Source: Sabellastarte sp. h YS-2021
Lineage: Eukaryota; Annelida; Polychaeta; Sabellida; Sabellidae
Length of the DNA: 64,000 bases
Direction of reading: 5' to 3'
Assembly: GCA_964017235.1 (NCBI GenBank)
Contig: OZ024939.1
Span: forward strand, 43,564,241-43,628,240
A program made the position numbers and the translations under genes. Of this stretch, positions 24,701-32,380 are shown in pieces (position 1 is the stretch's first letter; every line of letters starts with the position of its first letter). The notes under the pieces were generated by a model. It was given only the letters and a program-made list of their open reading frames with translations. It did no database searches and was not told where the DNA came from.

Positions 24701-27625
24701 CCCTATTGTAAGACTCTTTCAGAGAAAATATGGTAAATAAGTGATTTTGGTACGTGTCTCAAGTGATGCCTATTCTGATACCTACTTACCCTGCTTATTG
24801 CAACAATGGGATTAAAGTCAAATTCTACATACTTTAAATCATATCACAAACAACACTTCGAGATTTGGAGCCAAGCAGACTGAACACAAGAGAAAGCAGA
24901 AAAACTGGGACTTCCACTTCTCTGGTCTATTGAGCAAATATTAAATTTGTGAAGGTCCAATAAAAACACTTTACATACACAATGGACCCCCTTGAGTAGA
25001 AGTAGAATTTCTCTTAATTGTCCACCACACGCCTGTGGACACAGACTGTACTAACTAGTTCTCTTGGGAGGCCGTAGAGCAGTACCCACCATTCAGGTAC
25101 TATTTAGTGGAAGTAAATGACAGTGACATACAGGACACTTACACTGGTATTAACTAGATATCTTGTTCTTCCCTGGGGTTTATTTGTTTTTTTTTTACAT
25201 TGTTTCTTCTGTGGGACTCAGAGTTTCATCTTAACACAACTGTAGTATATACCAGTAAAGTTTCAATATTATAGCATTTTTCACCAAAGTATGTTAGATA
25301 AATGTTTTTTTTAAATTTTTGATTAGTGGTCAGTTAAACACCCAACCTAGATGTTATTTTGGTTGGTCGGTACCAGTCAGGAGGTATAAAAATAAAGATC
25401 TACAAGCCTTTAGTTCAAGGTGATAGCTTTCATAATCAGCTGGTGCTTAAACAGTCCCTTTTTGTCTTAACATTTTCATTTGTTTCAAAAATACAGTATT
25501 CTCATTAATATTGTAAGAAATTATCAGTGTACAAGTCTTTCTAAAATCTCAATACTGCACTGACCTTGTCACCATGGCAAAATGTACATTATACTTGTAC
25601 GAGTATGTCAGTATTTAAACCTATTTAAACTGCATATTGCTGAAAAACACAAATTATTTATTTAAAAGAACATTCTGTTTTGTTAAGTCACTCTGAATAC
25701 TCACTAGTGTCCTACAGGACAGGCTGTACACGTCCCTGAATCAAAGTATTGGCCTGCACTACAACCAGCAGCACACTCTGATGAGCAGTCACCTAAAACA
25801 ACAGCAGCAGTGATGTAAATTTAACCAGATATTCCTTTCCTATCACACATGTATCAGGGTTTAATCTCTGCTGAACGCTCAGAACAGCAAATAACAGTCA
25901 TGACCAGCCACGAACAGCAGAGTAATTTCATGTAATCCAAGCAGAATATTATGGCAGTTATTCTCCACCAATAGATTTTAAAGGTCAAGTTGGGCTCATA
26001 CATCCTTATTAACAAGTAAGGTCACATCAGGACAGACTCTTATTGTGTCTCTTCTGTTCCGATGAGAGAGTATTGAACTCACAACTACTGCAGCGAGAGC
26101 CAAGCGACTATAAATATAAAACTGTCCAGCCACATGAAACATACGAGCACCGGACAAGTAGTATTCGATTGTACTTTATTTTAATTTTCCAAACTTATGC
26201 ATGATATCATTAGAAGTTCATATTTCCCTAAGTGGGTATAATAAGAAGTTGCTGCAAGTAGAAGTGAATGGCTGATTTTTGTGCTTTTCACTAACACCAA
26301 ATCCCCTGTGTATATTTTACTGATGTCACACATATTTGCGAATAACCTCAATAATAACCTCAATCTGAGGGAATTTAAAGGATTATTATTTTAGCAATAA
26401 CTTTCAATGCTTGTTTACAGAAATCTTTAAATTTTCTGTGATTTACAATAGACTCTTTGCTTTCATGCTGTATGCACATACATGTGTATGGCTATCTGTG
26501 GTATAAGATTGCGAGATATTCAGTCATTCTATATGGCGCTTTGTGTAGTTTAATGGGTTCACTACGTTATTTTGATACTGCTTATATATGCACTTACAGA
26601 TCAAAGGCAAAAACTCTTATGCAAAGAATTTGGTAGTATAGTTTATTTTGAAGACCATATGTTATATGGTAATTTACTAGACAAAACATAGGTAATGTAT
26701 TGTACATGTGATTTTCTATCATTGAATCATTAAATATGATTAAGTTGCCTCTTTTTAGGACTTGCATTTGTAGTTAGATGTGATAGTCAACTGAAGTTTT
26801 TCTAGCTTCAAATTTTAAGTCATATATGGTATTTAGACCACATTAAAGCCAAGTTATGGTACAATAATTTAATGAATGTTAAAATAGACAGACAACATTA
26901 CATTAAAATGGTATATGCACTTTATAATGTTATACTGTTATTTTGGACTTGAACACAATTTAATTTTTGTAAATATATTCCTAAATATATTGAATTCATA
27001 CAACAATTTAAATAATAGTTGTTCACATAAAATTAGTTGAAATATAAATGAAACATAGCATCATAACGTAGACCCATGAAAACATTATCCTGGCCTTCTG
27101 TTTGTTAATAATATAGAAGCAATAAATGAATGAAAACCTTTCACTTTATCTTTAATCAGACCAAGGTTGTCTTTTCGTAGTATCAGATACTAGTATTTGA
27201 TAAAACACATCACAGCCATTTTTCTTGTGCTCTTGAAAACTAAATAATTCCAAGGATAAAAGGCATAAGAAAAACATGTTTACTCAGGATTTATTACCTT
27301 ACAAAACTGAACCAAGTGATGACAGCATTTAATAAAAATAATAAAATTGTACAATTACTGAGAACCTTGCCAGAACACTTTCTCCATTGGCATTTTGAAA
27401 TGAAAATTTATAATGTAAAACCATACACTCACATGTATGAGCATTTGCCGATCCCAATAACGTCAATCCAACATAGCACACTACAAGCAAGCTGAGCAGT
27501 TTATCCCTTCTCTTTATTTTCCGAAAGTTTCTGAAAGTCAAACTTTGATTTCCATTCAAGTCTGTCATTTTCCTTTGCAGGTCTGTGCGGCAGTTTCCTC
27601 CGAGAGAACTCTGCCTTGTCTTCAT
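589..27625 (-). CDS. Secreted or membrane protein made of GCC2/GCC3 (ephrin-receptor-like) cysteine repeats; 23 exons, 3' end outside window
   Basis: Joined exons (minus strand): 27625-27433, 25792-25705, 24534-24447, 20105-19874, 19105-18962, 17773-17648, 16067-15873, 13689-13573, 13123-12911, 11835-11704, 10884-10713, 10047-9905, 9222-8961, 8283-8099, 7833-7594, 6804-6617, 5130-5016, 4741-4535, 4179-4042, 2875-2705, 2297-2148, 1151-896, 731-589. This gives 3,898 nt, about 1,299 residues, with all junctions AG/GT and in frame. After a signal peptide (hydrophobic residues about 43-62) the chain is a string of units with the pattern C-x2-C-P-x-G-x-x-C...C-x2-G-x-Y/F, about thirty C-x2-C-x2-G motifs, typical of the GCC2_GCC3/Ephrin_rec_like family (Pfam PF07699). 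Such proteins act outside the cell or on its surface, disulphide-bonded. No kinase, CUB, EGF, sushi or membrane segment is seen here; one could lie past the left edge. The exact biological role is not recognisable. Exon structure is firm; family call is firm; function unknown. Confidence 0.88.
896..1151 (-). CDS. GCC-repeat gene, exon 22
   Basis: Residues 1167-1252. HYCEEGYIDPFPCPRGTYMP, a longer spacer rich in Gly/Thr, CLDCPAGQYCENEATITPTN, CGLGKYSEAGQQECQDCELG. Acceptor AACAG, donor GTGAGT; phase 1 in, 2 out. Confidence 0.9.
1221..1372. repeat. Dispersed repeat, copy 1 (other copy at 29,431-29,572)
   Basis: About 150 bp beginning AAAATAGCATCACAGATGCC and ending near CCAAATAATGTTTA. The same sequence, about 85% identical by eye and in the same orientation, is at 29,431-29,572. 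No inverted ends seen; family not recognised. Confidence 0.7.
1441..1820. repeat. Tandem pair of ~147 bp repeats plus short hairpin
   Basis: Two copies starting ATTTTCAAACTCAAGGTCAC at about 1,441 and 1,587, containing AAGGTCAAAGGTCAAATCAA and a GAGATATAGCC-like end. After the second copy come a CCCGCC-rich stretch and a short inverted repeat (CAGCCCTTAAGGGCTGTGGG). Looks like a decayed dispersed element; related text (cagtggttgctgagctatagcc) is near 45,160. Confidence 0.65.
1895..2147 (-). repeat. Decayed tandem copies of the 3' edge of exon 21
   Basis: On the minus strand exon 21 ends GTCAGAACTGTACTCAG then GGTGGGTATA. Similar segments recur downstream in the intron near 2,043 (splice GT lost), 1,995 (AAGGTGGGTAC) and 1,901 (CTCAGGTTGGGTATA), spaced 98, 48 and 94 bp, with shared filler that includes atgaacaatatgccagt. 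So the exon edge and splice site, not only intron, were duplicated. Confidence 0.65.
2148..2297 (-). CDS. GCC-repeat gene, exon 21
   Basis: Residues 1117-1166. CPEAYYCPPGTYNNVSNLCP, NGTYSPNTGVGYVWECQNC. Three possible glycosylation sites (NVS, NGT, NCT). Phase 1-1, 150 nt; donor GTGGGT. Its 3' edge is repeated in decayed form in the following intron (1,900-2,140). Confidence 0.89.
2705..2875 (-). CDS. GCC-repeat gene, exon 20
   Basis: Residues 1060-1116. CTPGYYCPQYTASGDTYAC, PPGTYSNASDLWDASQ, CTTCPAGSYCI. NAS is a possible glycosylation site. Phase 1-1, 171 nt; acceptor TTTCAG, donor GTACGC. Confidence 0.89.
3190..3600 (-). repeat. Minisatellite of 41-43 bp derived from the donor edge of exon 19
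   Basis: Nine to ten units. On the minus strand each reads approximately AATGGTCACTTCTATGGCTG, a few variable bases, then ACAGGTGGGT. Exon 19 ends AATGGTCATTTCTGTGGCTG, GGGAACAG, followed by donor GTGAGT, so each unit is an exon end plus a splice donor. Nearly every unit keeps a strong CAG-GTGGGT donor. Confidence 0.85.
3660..4026. mobile_element. Non-autonomous TIR element, dispersed family (ends AGGGTCGGTA)
   Basis: Left end CAGGGTCGGTAGCAG and right end GGTGTTACCGACCCTACCCT are inverted. Interior carries TATTTCGGTATCC / GGTATCCCGG and 'accgagataccggt' like the copies at 31,907, 36,960, 47,513 and 50,559. It appears to sit between exon 19 and its tandem array. No coding. Confidence 0.6.
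4042..4179 (-). CDS. GCC-repeat gene, exon 19
   Basis: Residues 1014-1059. YYCPNGTIIPNQYPCLPGTY then CLACPNGHFCGWGT. Phase 1-1, 138 nt; donor GTGAGT. Its last ~28 bases plus the donor are the evident source of the tandem array at 3,190-3,600 in the next intron. Confidence 0.9.
4535..4741 (-). CDS. GCC-repeat gene, exon 18
   Basis: Residues 945-1013. CEDCPAGHYCPYGEESDPRI, CEPGTYNPNTKMGHKLNC, CLLCPAGYACPYTNQTDYTE. NQT is a possible glycosylation site. Phase 1-1, 207 nt; donor GTATGT. Confidence 0.91.
5016..5130 (-). CDS. GCC-repeat gene, exon 17
   Basis: Residues 907-944. GSVTPQICRAGFYCASHQST then CPIGTYSDQTGLI. It lacks the usual C-x2-C pair, so it encodes only the second half of a repeat. 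Acceptor TTACAG, donor GTAAGG; phase 0 in, 1 out. Confidence 0.86.
5200..6000. mobile_element. Composite inverted-repeat element, ~800 bp
   Basis: Outer ends GGCAGGCAAGAACCCCAGCCC (split by a base) and GGGCTGGGGTTAAAAACC are inverted. Inside, 5,596-5,624 and 5,662-5,690 form a perfect 29-bp inverted repeat around GTTGCCATGGCAAC, and a ~165 bp unit (ACCCCCCAAAACCTAATC ... GGGGTTTAGG) occurs twice at about 5,693 and 5,850. No protein-coding capacity seen. Confidence 0.6.
6255..6365 (-). repeat. tRNA-derived SINE-like fragment
   Basis: On the minus strand a B-box-like GGGTTCAAACCC follows at the usual distance below a degenerate tRNA-like head (ACACTCTCCTAGGAACACAG). Too decayed for a tRNA fold. 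Confidence 0.45.
6617..6804 (-). CDS. GCC-repeat gene, exon 16
   Basis: Residues 844-906. FYCTGPGETGYDDKSCPAGH, CLEGTTISTQNPCPGGTYYA, CDPCPEGNYCPM. From here on many repeats carry GYYC/FYC-type cores instead of CPNA. Acceptor CTGCAG, donor GTAACT; phase 1 in, 0 out. Confidence 0.88.
7594..7833 (-). CDS. GCC-repeat gene, exon 15
   Basis: Residues 764-843. CPPGYYSYAGARVCERCSPG, CQAGGYCPDGMLYEKCPSG, then TYNMFNGSSTDEDCTPCNTG. Higher GC than its neighbours. Phase 1-1, 240 nt; donor GTATAG. NGS is a possible glycosylation site. Confidence 0.9.
8099..8283 (-). CDS. GCC-repeat gene, exon 14
   Basis: Residues 702-763. CEHGYYSYGRQMECNYCPEG, CPTTSTGPFTCDEGYYSEAK, CTLCEAGYICPTTE. Acceptor TTTCAG, donor GTGGGT; phase 2 in, 1 out. 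Confidence 0.91.
8610..8690 (-). repeat. tRNA-derived SINE-like fragment
   Basis: Minus strand: GTGGTCAGAGAGTTAGGCTT (A-box-like) then ACTGGTTCAAATC (B box). No tail recognised. Confidence 0.45.
8961..9222 (-). CDS. GCC-repeat gene, exon 13
   Basis: Residues 615-702. The largest exon: CSECPAGFACPYTDNDFQQE, CSPCAAGQYCTSITSDTAID, CPDGTYSIGNQSACSECPKG. NQS is a possible glycosylation site. Acceptor TTACAG, donor GTACAT; phase 1 in, 2 out. Confidence 0.91.
9800..9885 (-). repeat. tRNA-derived SINE-like fragment next to exon 12
   Basis: Minus strand contains CTGGCCAGATGGTTCACATG and then ATGGGTTCAAGTC, an A/B box pair. It begins about 20 bases downstream of the exon 12 donor. Confidence 0.4.
9905..10047 (-). 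CDS. GCC-repeat gene, exon 12
   Basis: Residues 567-614. CSDGFYSLEGNGTCIICPAG then CPSNDIVGAACDPGYYSLR. Contains a potential N-glycosylation site (NGT). Long T-run acceptor; donor GTATAG; phase 2 in, 1 out. Confidence 0.88.
10713..10884 (-). CDS. GCC-repeat gene, exon 11
   Basis: Residues 510-567. CSVCPAGFKCPSQTDPTQNE, CADGEYSASGITVCTACPAG, ending CPLKT. Acceptor TTTTAG, donor GTAAGT; phase 1 in, 2 out. Confidence 0.9.
11170..11525. repeat. Imperfect 156-bp tandem repeat
   Basis: CATATTTAAACAAAATACTG recurs at about 11,181, 11,336 and 11,492 (spacing 155-156), with CTAAATGCAATAGT, GAACCTGAA and AGCTATGCAATGAGC in each unit. The same AACAAAATACTCTAAATGCA word is at 58,806, so the unit belongs to a dispersed family. 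Confidence 0.7.
11704..11835 (-). CDS. GCC-repeat gene, exon 10
   Basis: Residues 466-509. YSCADATKMPVPCGAGEYSP then CQTCPAGSACPDPEGVPVPC. Phase 1-1, 132 nt; acceptor TTACAG, donor GTAGGC. The loop between C-G-A-G and the next cysteine pair is shorter than in sister repeats. Confidence 0.89.
12370..12740. mobile_element. Probable decayed relative of the 22.5 kb hAT-like element
   Basis: Starts AAGACGGCGAACCGGATGC and contains AACAAAATCCGGTGAC, AAGAACCGGTTCC and CCGGTTTTTGTTG, arranged like the subterminal AACCGG words of the element at 22,552-22,920 read in reverse. Ends are not sharp and no target duplication was found. Confidence 0.4.
12911..13123 (-). CDS. GCC-repeat gene, exon 9
   Basis: Residues 395-465. 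CTECSEGHRCPAGSDAEIEC, CSVCPAGFDCTANTLASC, and CGSGYYSREGEQTCTECPDG. Phase 1-1, 213 nt; donor GTGAGT. One and a half repeats. Confidence 0.91.
13573..13689 (-). CDS. GCC-repeat gene, exon 8
   Basis: Residues 356-394. DEYSQAGWTACENCPGGKSC and CAPGFYSPER. Phase 1-1, 117 nt; acceptor TTGTAG, donor GTAGGT. Confidence 0.89.
14110..14950. repeat. Degenerate tandem repeat around AAGGTGACCATAA
   Basis: Four or so loose units with CATAACTTCATTCATAT, ACTTTAAGGTGACCATAA, GTGCAAAGTTTA, ATAAGATAGCTGGAGGCTGA and AAAGAAAGGAGCCAGA. About 190-240 bp per unit, variable. No coding. Confidence 0.6.
15873..16067 (-). CDS. GCC-repeat gene, exon 7
   Basis: Residues 291-355. CVDCEAGYSCSDASTAMTPC, CNPGYYQDGTGGSTCVQCPA, then CPSTTALPANCGAG. 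Phase 1-1, 195 nt. Acceptor TTTCAG, donor GTAATG. Confidence 0.91.
16275..16375 (-). repeat. tRNA-derived SINE-like fragment
   Basis: Minus strand: GGTTGCTATGCGGTAGGCAG (A-box-like) and GTGTGGGTTCAGCAC (B-box-like), 40-50 bases apart. Confidence 0.4.
16840..17510 (+). repeat. tRNA-derived SINE, interrupted
   Basis: Head at 16,843-16,910 has A box GTGGCAGAGTGGCAAC and B box GGAGTTTGAATCCC at tRNA spacing. A tail-like end (ATTGACGTTAAAACCCAAAT, then AAACTAACATC) is at about 17,470-17,508. In between is foreign sequence with three copies of GGTCGGTCAAAATTAATCC-like units (16,990-17,050). The best SINE in the window. Confidence 0.6.
17648..17773 (-). CDS. GCC-repeat gene, exon 6
   Basis: Residues 249-290. 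CTECPAGSFCPNAHDPPTEC followed by GEGYISAAKVTSCTKCATG. Phase 1-1, 126 nt. The donor GTACTG is the same hexamer as in exon 5, which suggests these two exons arose by duplication (inference). Confidence 0.9.
18261..18632. mobile_element. Element with perfect 15-bp inverted ends TTTTATTATCCACCA
   Basis: Left end 18,261-18,275, right end 18,618-18,632, exact inverted copies. 372 bp, with GC-rich interior near the left end (CACGCGACGTATTTGCCC) and no ORF. No clear target duplication; the hairpin at 18,651 starts 18 bp to its right and may be part of the same unit. Confidence 0.6.
18651..18762. repeat. Near-perfect ~54-bp hairpin
   Basis: Left arm begins GACATACACAGAAAAAATAT and runs to about 18,705; the right arm (18,709-18,762) is its reverse complement with few changes, around the tip GTGC-TTC-GCAC. 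An isolated single arm of the same sequence is at 32,772-32,825. Confidence 0.8.
18962..19105 (-). CDS. GCC-repeat gene, exon 5
   Basis: Residues 201-248. QESCNNCPAGYECPNANSK, then CGVGFYSTDGDAMCTACESG. Acceptor TTCCAG, donor GTACTG. A phase 1-1 exon, so it can be gained, lost or skipped without breaking the frame. Confidence 0.9.
19874..20105 (-). CDS. GCC-repeat gene, exon 4
   Basis: Residues 124-200. Two full repeats: DCGTGKYSSSGSSGCETCPA, then CTKGTYASAGSASCVQCPVG, ending CVSGTYTDATG. Donor GTGAGT; phase 0 in, 1 out. The longest stretch of canonical repeat spacing in the 5' half. Confidence 0.92.
20106..24446. other. Long intron of GCC-repeat gene
   Basis: Holds the hAT-like element at 22,552-22,920. 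The rest is AT-rich sequence with only short, unrelated open frames on both strands (for example 20,435-20,763, where both strands happen to be open); no conserved domain is seen. Confidence 0.5.
22552..22920. mobile_element. hAT-like non-autonomous element with exact 8-bp target duplication
   Basis: 369 bp with inverted ends TAGTGTTG...CAACACTA and subterminal AACCGGTT/GGTTTACCG words. It is flanked on both sides by GGATGATG (22,544-22,551 and 22,921-22,928), an exact 8-bp duplication as made by hAT transposases. No transposase ORF. Confidence 0.85.
24447..24534 (-). CDS. GCC-repeat gene, exon 3
   Basis: Residues 94-123, containing YCAGGSATKTPCGGGTYNSA, the second half of a repeat (C-x-G-G-T-Y). 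Acceptor TTTCAG, donor GTGAGT; phase 2 in, 0 out. Flanked by the longest intron of this gene (about 4.3 kb) on its 3' side. Confidence 0.87.
25705..25792 (-). CDS. GCC-repeat gene, exon 2
   Basis: Residues 65-94. Begins CDCSSECAAGCSAGQYFDSG and closes with CTACPVGHY: a cysteine cluster followed by the first C-x2-C-P-x-G unit. Acceptor TTTTAG, donor GTGAGT; phase 1 in, 2 out. Confidence 0.88.
25793..27432. other. First intron of GCC-repeat gene
   Basis: AT-rich. No inverted-repeat element or array seen; nothing to annotate. Confidence 0.45.
27433..27625 (-). CDS. GCC-repeat gene, exon 1 (start codon and signal peptide)
   Basis: ATG at 27623-27625. Residues 1-64: a basic stretch ending FRKIKRRDK, then a 20-residue hydrophobic segment from about Leu43 to Ala62 ending GSANA, a good signal-peptidase site. 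The n-region is long (about 42 residues); a second Met at residue 20 would give a more usual length, so the true start could be there. Donor GTGAGT follows after the first base of codon 65 (phase 1). Confidence 0.85.
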
Positions 27626-27860
27626 GATAAAAATTACCGAAATGTCTAAAGTGATGCCAGGTTGTTGGCAATACCCTTCGGGGTTCCGTGAATATTAATT
27701 TAGCAAACCTCCTCCCTTATTTTATTGTTAAAACACGAAATATTGTTTATATATTATCCACCTTGCGTTCTCACTTTGTTGTCGTCTGTTACCCTGCCTC
27801 GTTTTGAGTTCCAATTAGGGTTTCGGCCAATCAGAAGCCCCGATACTATTGAGTAACAGA
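27626..27860 (-). promoter_or_regulatory. Candidate promoter and 5' UTR of GCC-repeat gene
   Basis: The 200 bases upstream of the ATG are less AT-rich than the surroundings and contain CGGCCAATCAG (CCAAT box, 27,827-27,831) and several CpGs. No TATA box is convincing. The start of transcription cannot be placed from sequence alone. Confidence 0.3.
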
Positions 27861-29430
27861 GAACTCATATCCATGCCATGGTATTTATGTAAACTTGTTT
27901 CTTCAGGCCAAACAAAGGGATTTCAGCGGATTATGAAAACTGTTTCTCTGTTAAATTAACAGTTATTTTGGTTTCAATTTGTAATAATTAGCACACAATT
28001 ATATAAACTACTCTATGTAAAACATTCAGACATCGGTCGATCAAAGATTTAAATGTATAGTTTTTTATAAAAGTAGGTGAATCTCCCTTTGCATTTTGAG
28101 GAAATTTACTATTTCACAATCAGCGGCCTCAGTACAATCATGAAAATCAATAGGAGCAGTGAAATGGGATTATTGACGTTTACTTTTACTTAAATGCTTG
28201 GGGGTTCTTTTTTCACGTCCTTTTCAAGTTTTATAACCAGAAAGTCTATTCGGAGCGCTTCTACAGAGGATTTGTGCAGAGAATGCCATTAATCTCACCT
28301 TTGTATGTTATGAAATTTTAATGTCACCTTTGATAGTTGTTTAGGATTGTTATGAAACAACCTAACCCACTATATCCATAATTTTGGTGTTATTGAGTAA
28401 AGCATAACAGAGTTACTTTCATTTATCATTTTATTGGATATTTTTTCTTTATTTTTTATTCTATCATATTTTTGATGTTTTAACATTTATCCATTATTTT
28501 GGGGGACTGTTTTAAGATTCTGAGAATCACTGTAATTAAAATGAATAAACAAAGAAAAAAATTTATTACTCACCATTTCTTTGTTACAGACTTTATATCA
28601 TTACACCTTTAATATTAGCAAGCTTCAACTTGTGTGATAAACTGTATTTTGTGTCTTGGGAGTTTTGTCTTTATGTTAAACCAATAGCTTTACACGATTC
28701 ATGTAAAGTATATAGAAAGATATTCTTCATATTGGCCACCCTAATTTTGTAGATTAGATTAGAATTGGCACATTTTTGGAATCTGAAAATATTTCCATTC
28801 TCTTCTCATCATAAGAGCCACTCATTATTGGCCAGAATGAAGTGTTCTAAGACACAATTAAGTTTCTCCAAATGGTGGCAGATTACAACATCCCTTTAAT
28901 TTCATATTGGGACAGGCTTCCAGCATCTTCCATGTTTAATGACACAAGCTTATAAACATTATTCAAATAGCATAGGTCATGTGCAAGGAATTCAATTTGA
29001 AGAAAGACCAGTCTGCACATTCACATCTATTACTAAATGGACTACTTCCCATTTAGTTAAGTTACTTGACGGAGTATCTGGAATCAACTACATGTATCAT
29101 TACTTTATGCATGTCCTATCAGTCACACTGATCCCTCTTTCCCCGTGCTTTTTCTTGGCAACAACATTTTTCCCTGATATTTGGAGTTTCCCTTTATGGA
29201 CATCAGTACCTCAGAGACTGTTCTCATCAATTTGGCATTTCACTAATGTTTCGTCTCCTTTTGTTTAGACTACATCTCAGGCAGCAACACAGAGAAGGAT
29301 TAGCCTTTGGATATGGTATTTTAGGAAATCTTTATTACACCTTAGAATTATGAAGAGACTGACTGATCAAAGCAAGGGAATTGTCTGATGACTTCAAAAA
29401 AGGTAGAACTTGTAACAACGCATCACATAA

Positions 29431-29572
29431 AAATAGCATCAGAGATGCCCATACCCTACAGTGTAGGGAGACAGTTTTCAATACCATGAGATATAGACGT
29501 ATTGAAACAGTACAAAGATCGGGATACTTTCCGGGCAGTATCAGTTATATAGAGGTCCAAATAATGTTTAAG
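29431..29572. repeat. Dispersed repeat, copy 2 (other copy at 1,221-1,372)
   Basis: Begins AAAATAGCATCAGAGATGCC and ends CCAAATAATGTTTA. Copy 1 lies in an intron 28 kb away in the same orientation. Confidence 0.7.
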
Positions 29573-31906
29573 TACAGAAAAACCAATTACATTTATTTAG
29601 GTAATTTTTTGATTTACAAATCCACAGAGTATTTCTCTTCCTAGAAATGATTAAAACAATTATTTTGATAAAAATTCTCTTTATTTGATCATTTTAAACA
29701 TACATGATTTATTAACAATAAAAATGAACATTACTTCAGTAGTAACAGATCTACACTTTTCACTGCTTACAAAATACATTTCTCTTTGACAAGGCAAGAT
29801 TAAACAATCAATACGCCAGTGCTTTTGTTTATGTAGTGATTTAGCTCAAGGTGAAAATGCCTTGAAATTACATTGCCATTCTAGCAGACATGTTAAGAGC
29901 TTTCCTGGAAAATATTTATTTATTCTTAATTATTTTAACGAAATTTAATTTTGGTCATGTCCTGAGATTCAGCCGCAGTTTTACAGGAACCTTAAATACA
30001 ATATAGTCTGCAAACTGACTGAACAGTGCAACTTCATTAGAGCTGTATTCGTAAAAGGTCTTCTTAGCCAAGTCTGCAGCTTAATTTTTGCAAAAAACAT
30101 TTGCCAACTTAAGCTTTAGCTAGGACCCTTCATGAATACGGGCCCCAGTGTCAAATTTCCACTACCCCTTAATTTGTATTACTCTGACGTTTTATGTGAA
30201 AATACCTGTTATGTTGTGTGACCATGTTGAGATAGCGAGATTTAATTCACATAATAGAAAGATGATACGCTAGAAGAGTATTTTAACATAAAACAATACA
30301 GTAATACAAATTTGACTATTCATATGTTAATTGCCGTTTTATCTATATTTAGAGAACTAATTGTTAGAAGTCATTCATGGCATACTGGCTGGGGATATGA
30401 TAAAAGGTTAACACCTTTGAGGTCAAATGTATAGGTCACAACTCCAAGGTCAGAGGCTATAATCATTACTACTGAGTTTTAAATACAAAGGTCATAGTTC
30501 ACAAGTGTGGATTTAGAAATAAGTGACATCATTTTAACATGTGAAACGTTTGATCACCACACTGCACAGATGTACATAAAATGAAACAGTCATTTTTTAA
30601 TGCTGATTAGAGTTTAATTACCTTATTTAACAAAAGCTTTGTCAAGATATGAATCTTAGACATGATAAGTTTAAAAAAAAATTTTTAATATGGTGCATTA
30701 GTTGAAAATGTATGAATTATGAATTACTTGTGTTAACCACAATAAAGATATGACTCGAGAATACAAAATGGAACAATGTGCATTAAATAAAGTAAACTCA
30801 GGCAGTTACAATGCCAATAAGAGTGCTTTTAACAGTGACACTGTGACTGGACAAACCAGTATCACCAACACAATTATAATAAGAAGTAGTACATAAAATC
30901 ATTAAATACAACAAAACTAGAATTGTATAAACTCTTTAATTTAAACTGTAATACAAAAGCCACTTTAGCAGAGTAACAGCTATGTGTGTCCAGTGAGGTA
31001 ATAAAGTCTGTGTGAATTGTGTGCATTTTAAAACATACAAAAAAGAAGTACACTACATTAAATGCATACTGCAGCCAAGTATTTTAACCCGCCTTGTGCT
31101 GTTGTAATAAGAAACACACAAGGCTCCTGTACATAATATTCAAGGAATTTGTAATCTCATTCAACATCCGAGTAGAATTTACATTGAAATTAAAATTTAG
31201 TTTTAATTCTAATGTTGTCATTGAATCCACTACAACTTTTGTGTATATGTAAAATTCAAGAATACTTTCATGGACCTATTTAAATTCTAAGTGTCAGAAC
31301 TTCGGAGCACTGTTACTTTCTTCAAAAATGGCAGCAAACATAAACATACTTAGCCAAAAAAGAAACACGGGATTGACTGTAGTTTATTCTTTATAAAACT
31401 TGCGCTTCTTTTACGAGTTAGTATGAAAATGGTTTCAGATTCCTTTTAATTAGCAATGAAAAACACAAAAAACATATATAAATTTGATGAAATATCTCGC
31501 ATCTGAACTTTACATTCATCATAAATGAAGTTTGTAAATTTCAAAATATCTCGCAAAGACAGCTTCTGTTCAAAGTATGACTAATGCACACGTGTGGTTA
31601 ATTTTCACCATATTATTTTTCACCATATTATTTGCAAACAAAGGACATCTGGGATTTCATTCGATTTCAAGCCCAAACCACAAGCAATACATGAACGTTA
31701 ATCTTACCTTTCTGTAAATACATCATCATTAATTAGTTTGTGCGATGACGACAACGTAATTAACAATGTATCAAAATCAATCAGTCTTTTCCCCAAATTT
31801 CAAAACAAAAATGATGTGGAGAATTGAGTTTGAATAATCCTGAGGTAATACACACCTCGTCTTTAAAAGTTTACCACAAAATTAAAGCAATGAAAACTGT
31901 ATGCAC

Positions 31907-32380
31907 TAGGGATGGGTCGGTAGGATCGGTATCTCGGTATCGAGAGCATTTAAATGAAATACCGTGATGAGATTTTACACTTCGCCTGTCAGCACATATA
32001 ATGGAAGGAAGAGTTAAAATAGAAACATACCCAAAAAGTGAAGAAATTATAAGCTTTTAACCCAATTTTTGTGTATTTGCAGACCTTATACAGTACTACT
32101 AGCAAGTACATTGAGCAGAACGGCCATGTTTTGGTTACGACACTTCATAAACTCATTCTCACTTGTCAGCTCATATTATTGAAGGAAAACCTAAAATATT
32201 GGGAATAAACGGGAAATCTAAAGATTTTATCTCATAATTTGTGCATATGGACACTTCTATTTCGATGTCGTGAAAGGAAACGTCCATGTTTGGTTGGGAT
32301 ATACTAAAATGCGGGGTCCCGGAATCGGTACGGTTTTGCATTGGCAACCTCCAAATGTACAGATTTTTGTATGGACCATG
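31907..32380. mobile_element. TIR element of the TAGGGATGGGT family, one decayed end
   Basis: Starts TAGGGATGGGTCGGTAGG and continues TATCTCGGTATCGAGAGCAT; the far end resembles the inverted left end of the 47,513 copy (GGTTTTGCATTGGCAACCTC ... TGTACA). No coding. Confidence 0.55.

Noticed and set aside
589..27625. EGF-like, TNF-receptor or furin-like repeats as the identity of the cysteine units
   Set aside because: The spacing C-x2-C-P-x-G-x-x-C with C-x2-G-x-Y fits GCC2/GCC3 (ephrin-receptor-like); EGF and TNFR spacing of six cysteines does not fit.
28939..29268. 109-codon plus-strand open frame in the intergenic region
   Set aside because: No recognisable domain, AT-rich codons, no splice partners; likely chance.
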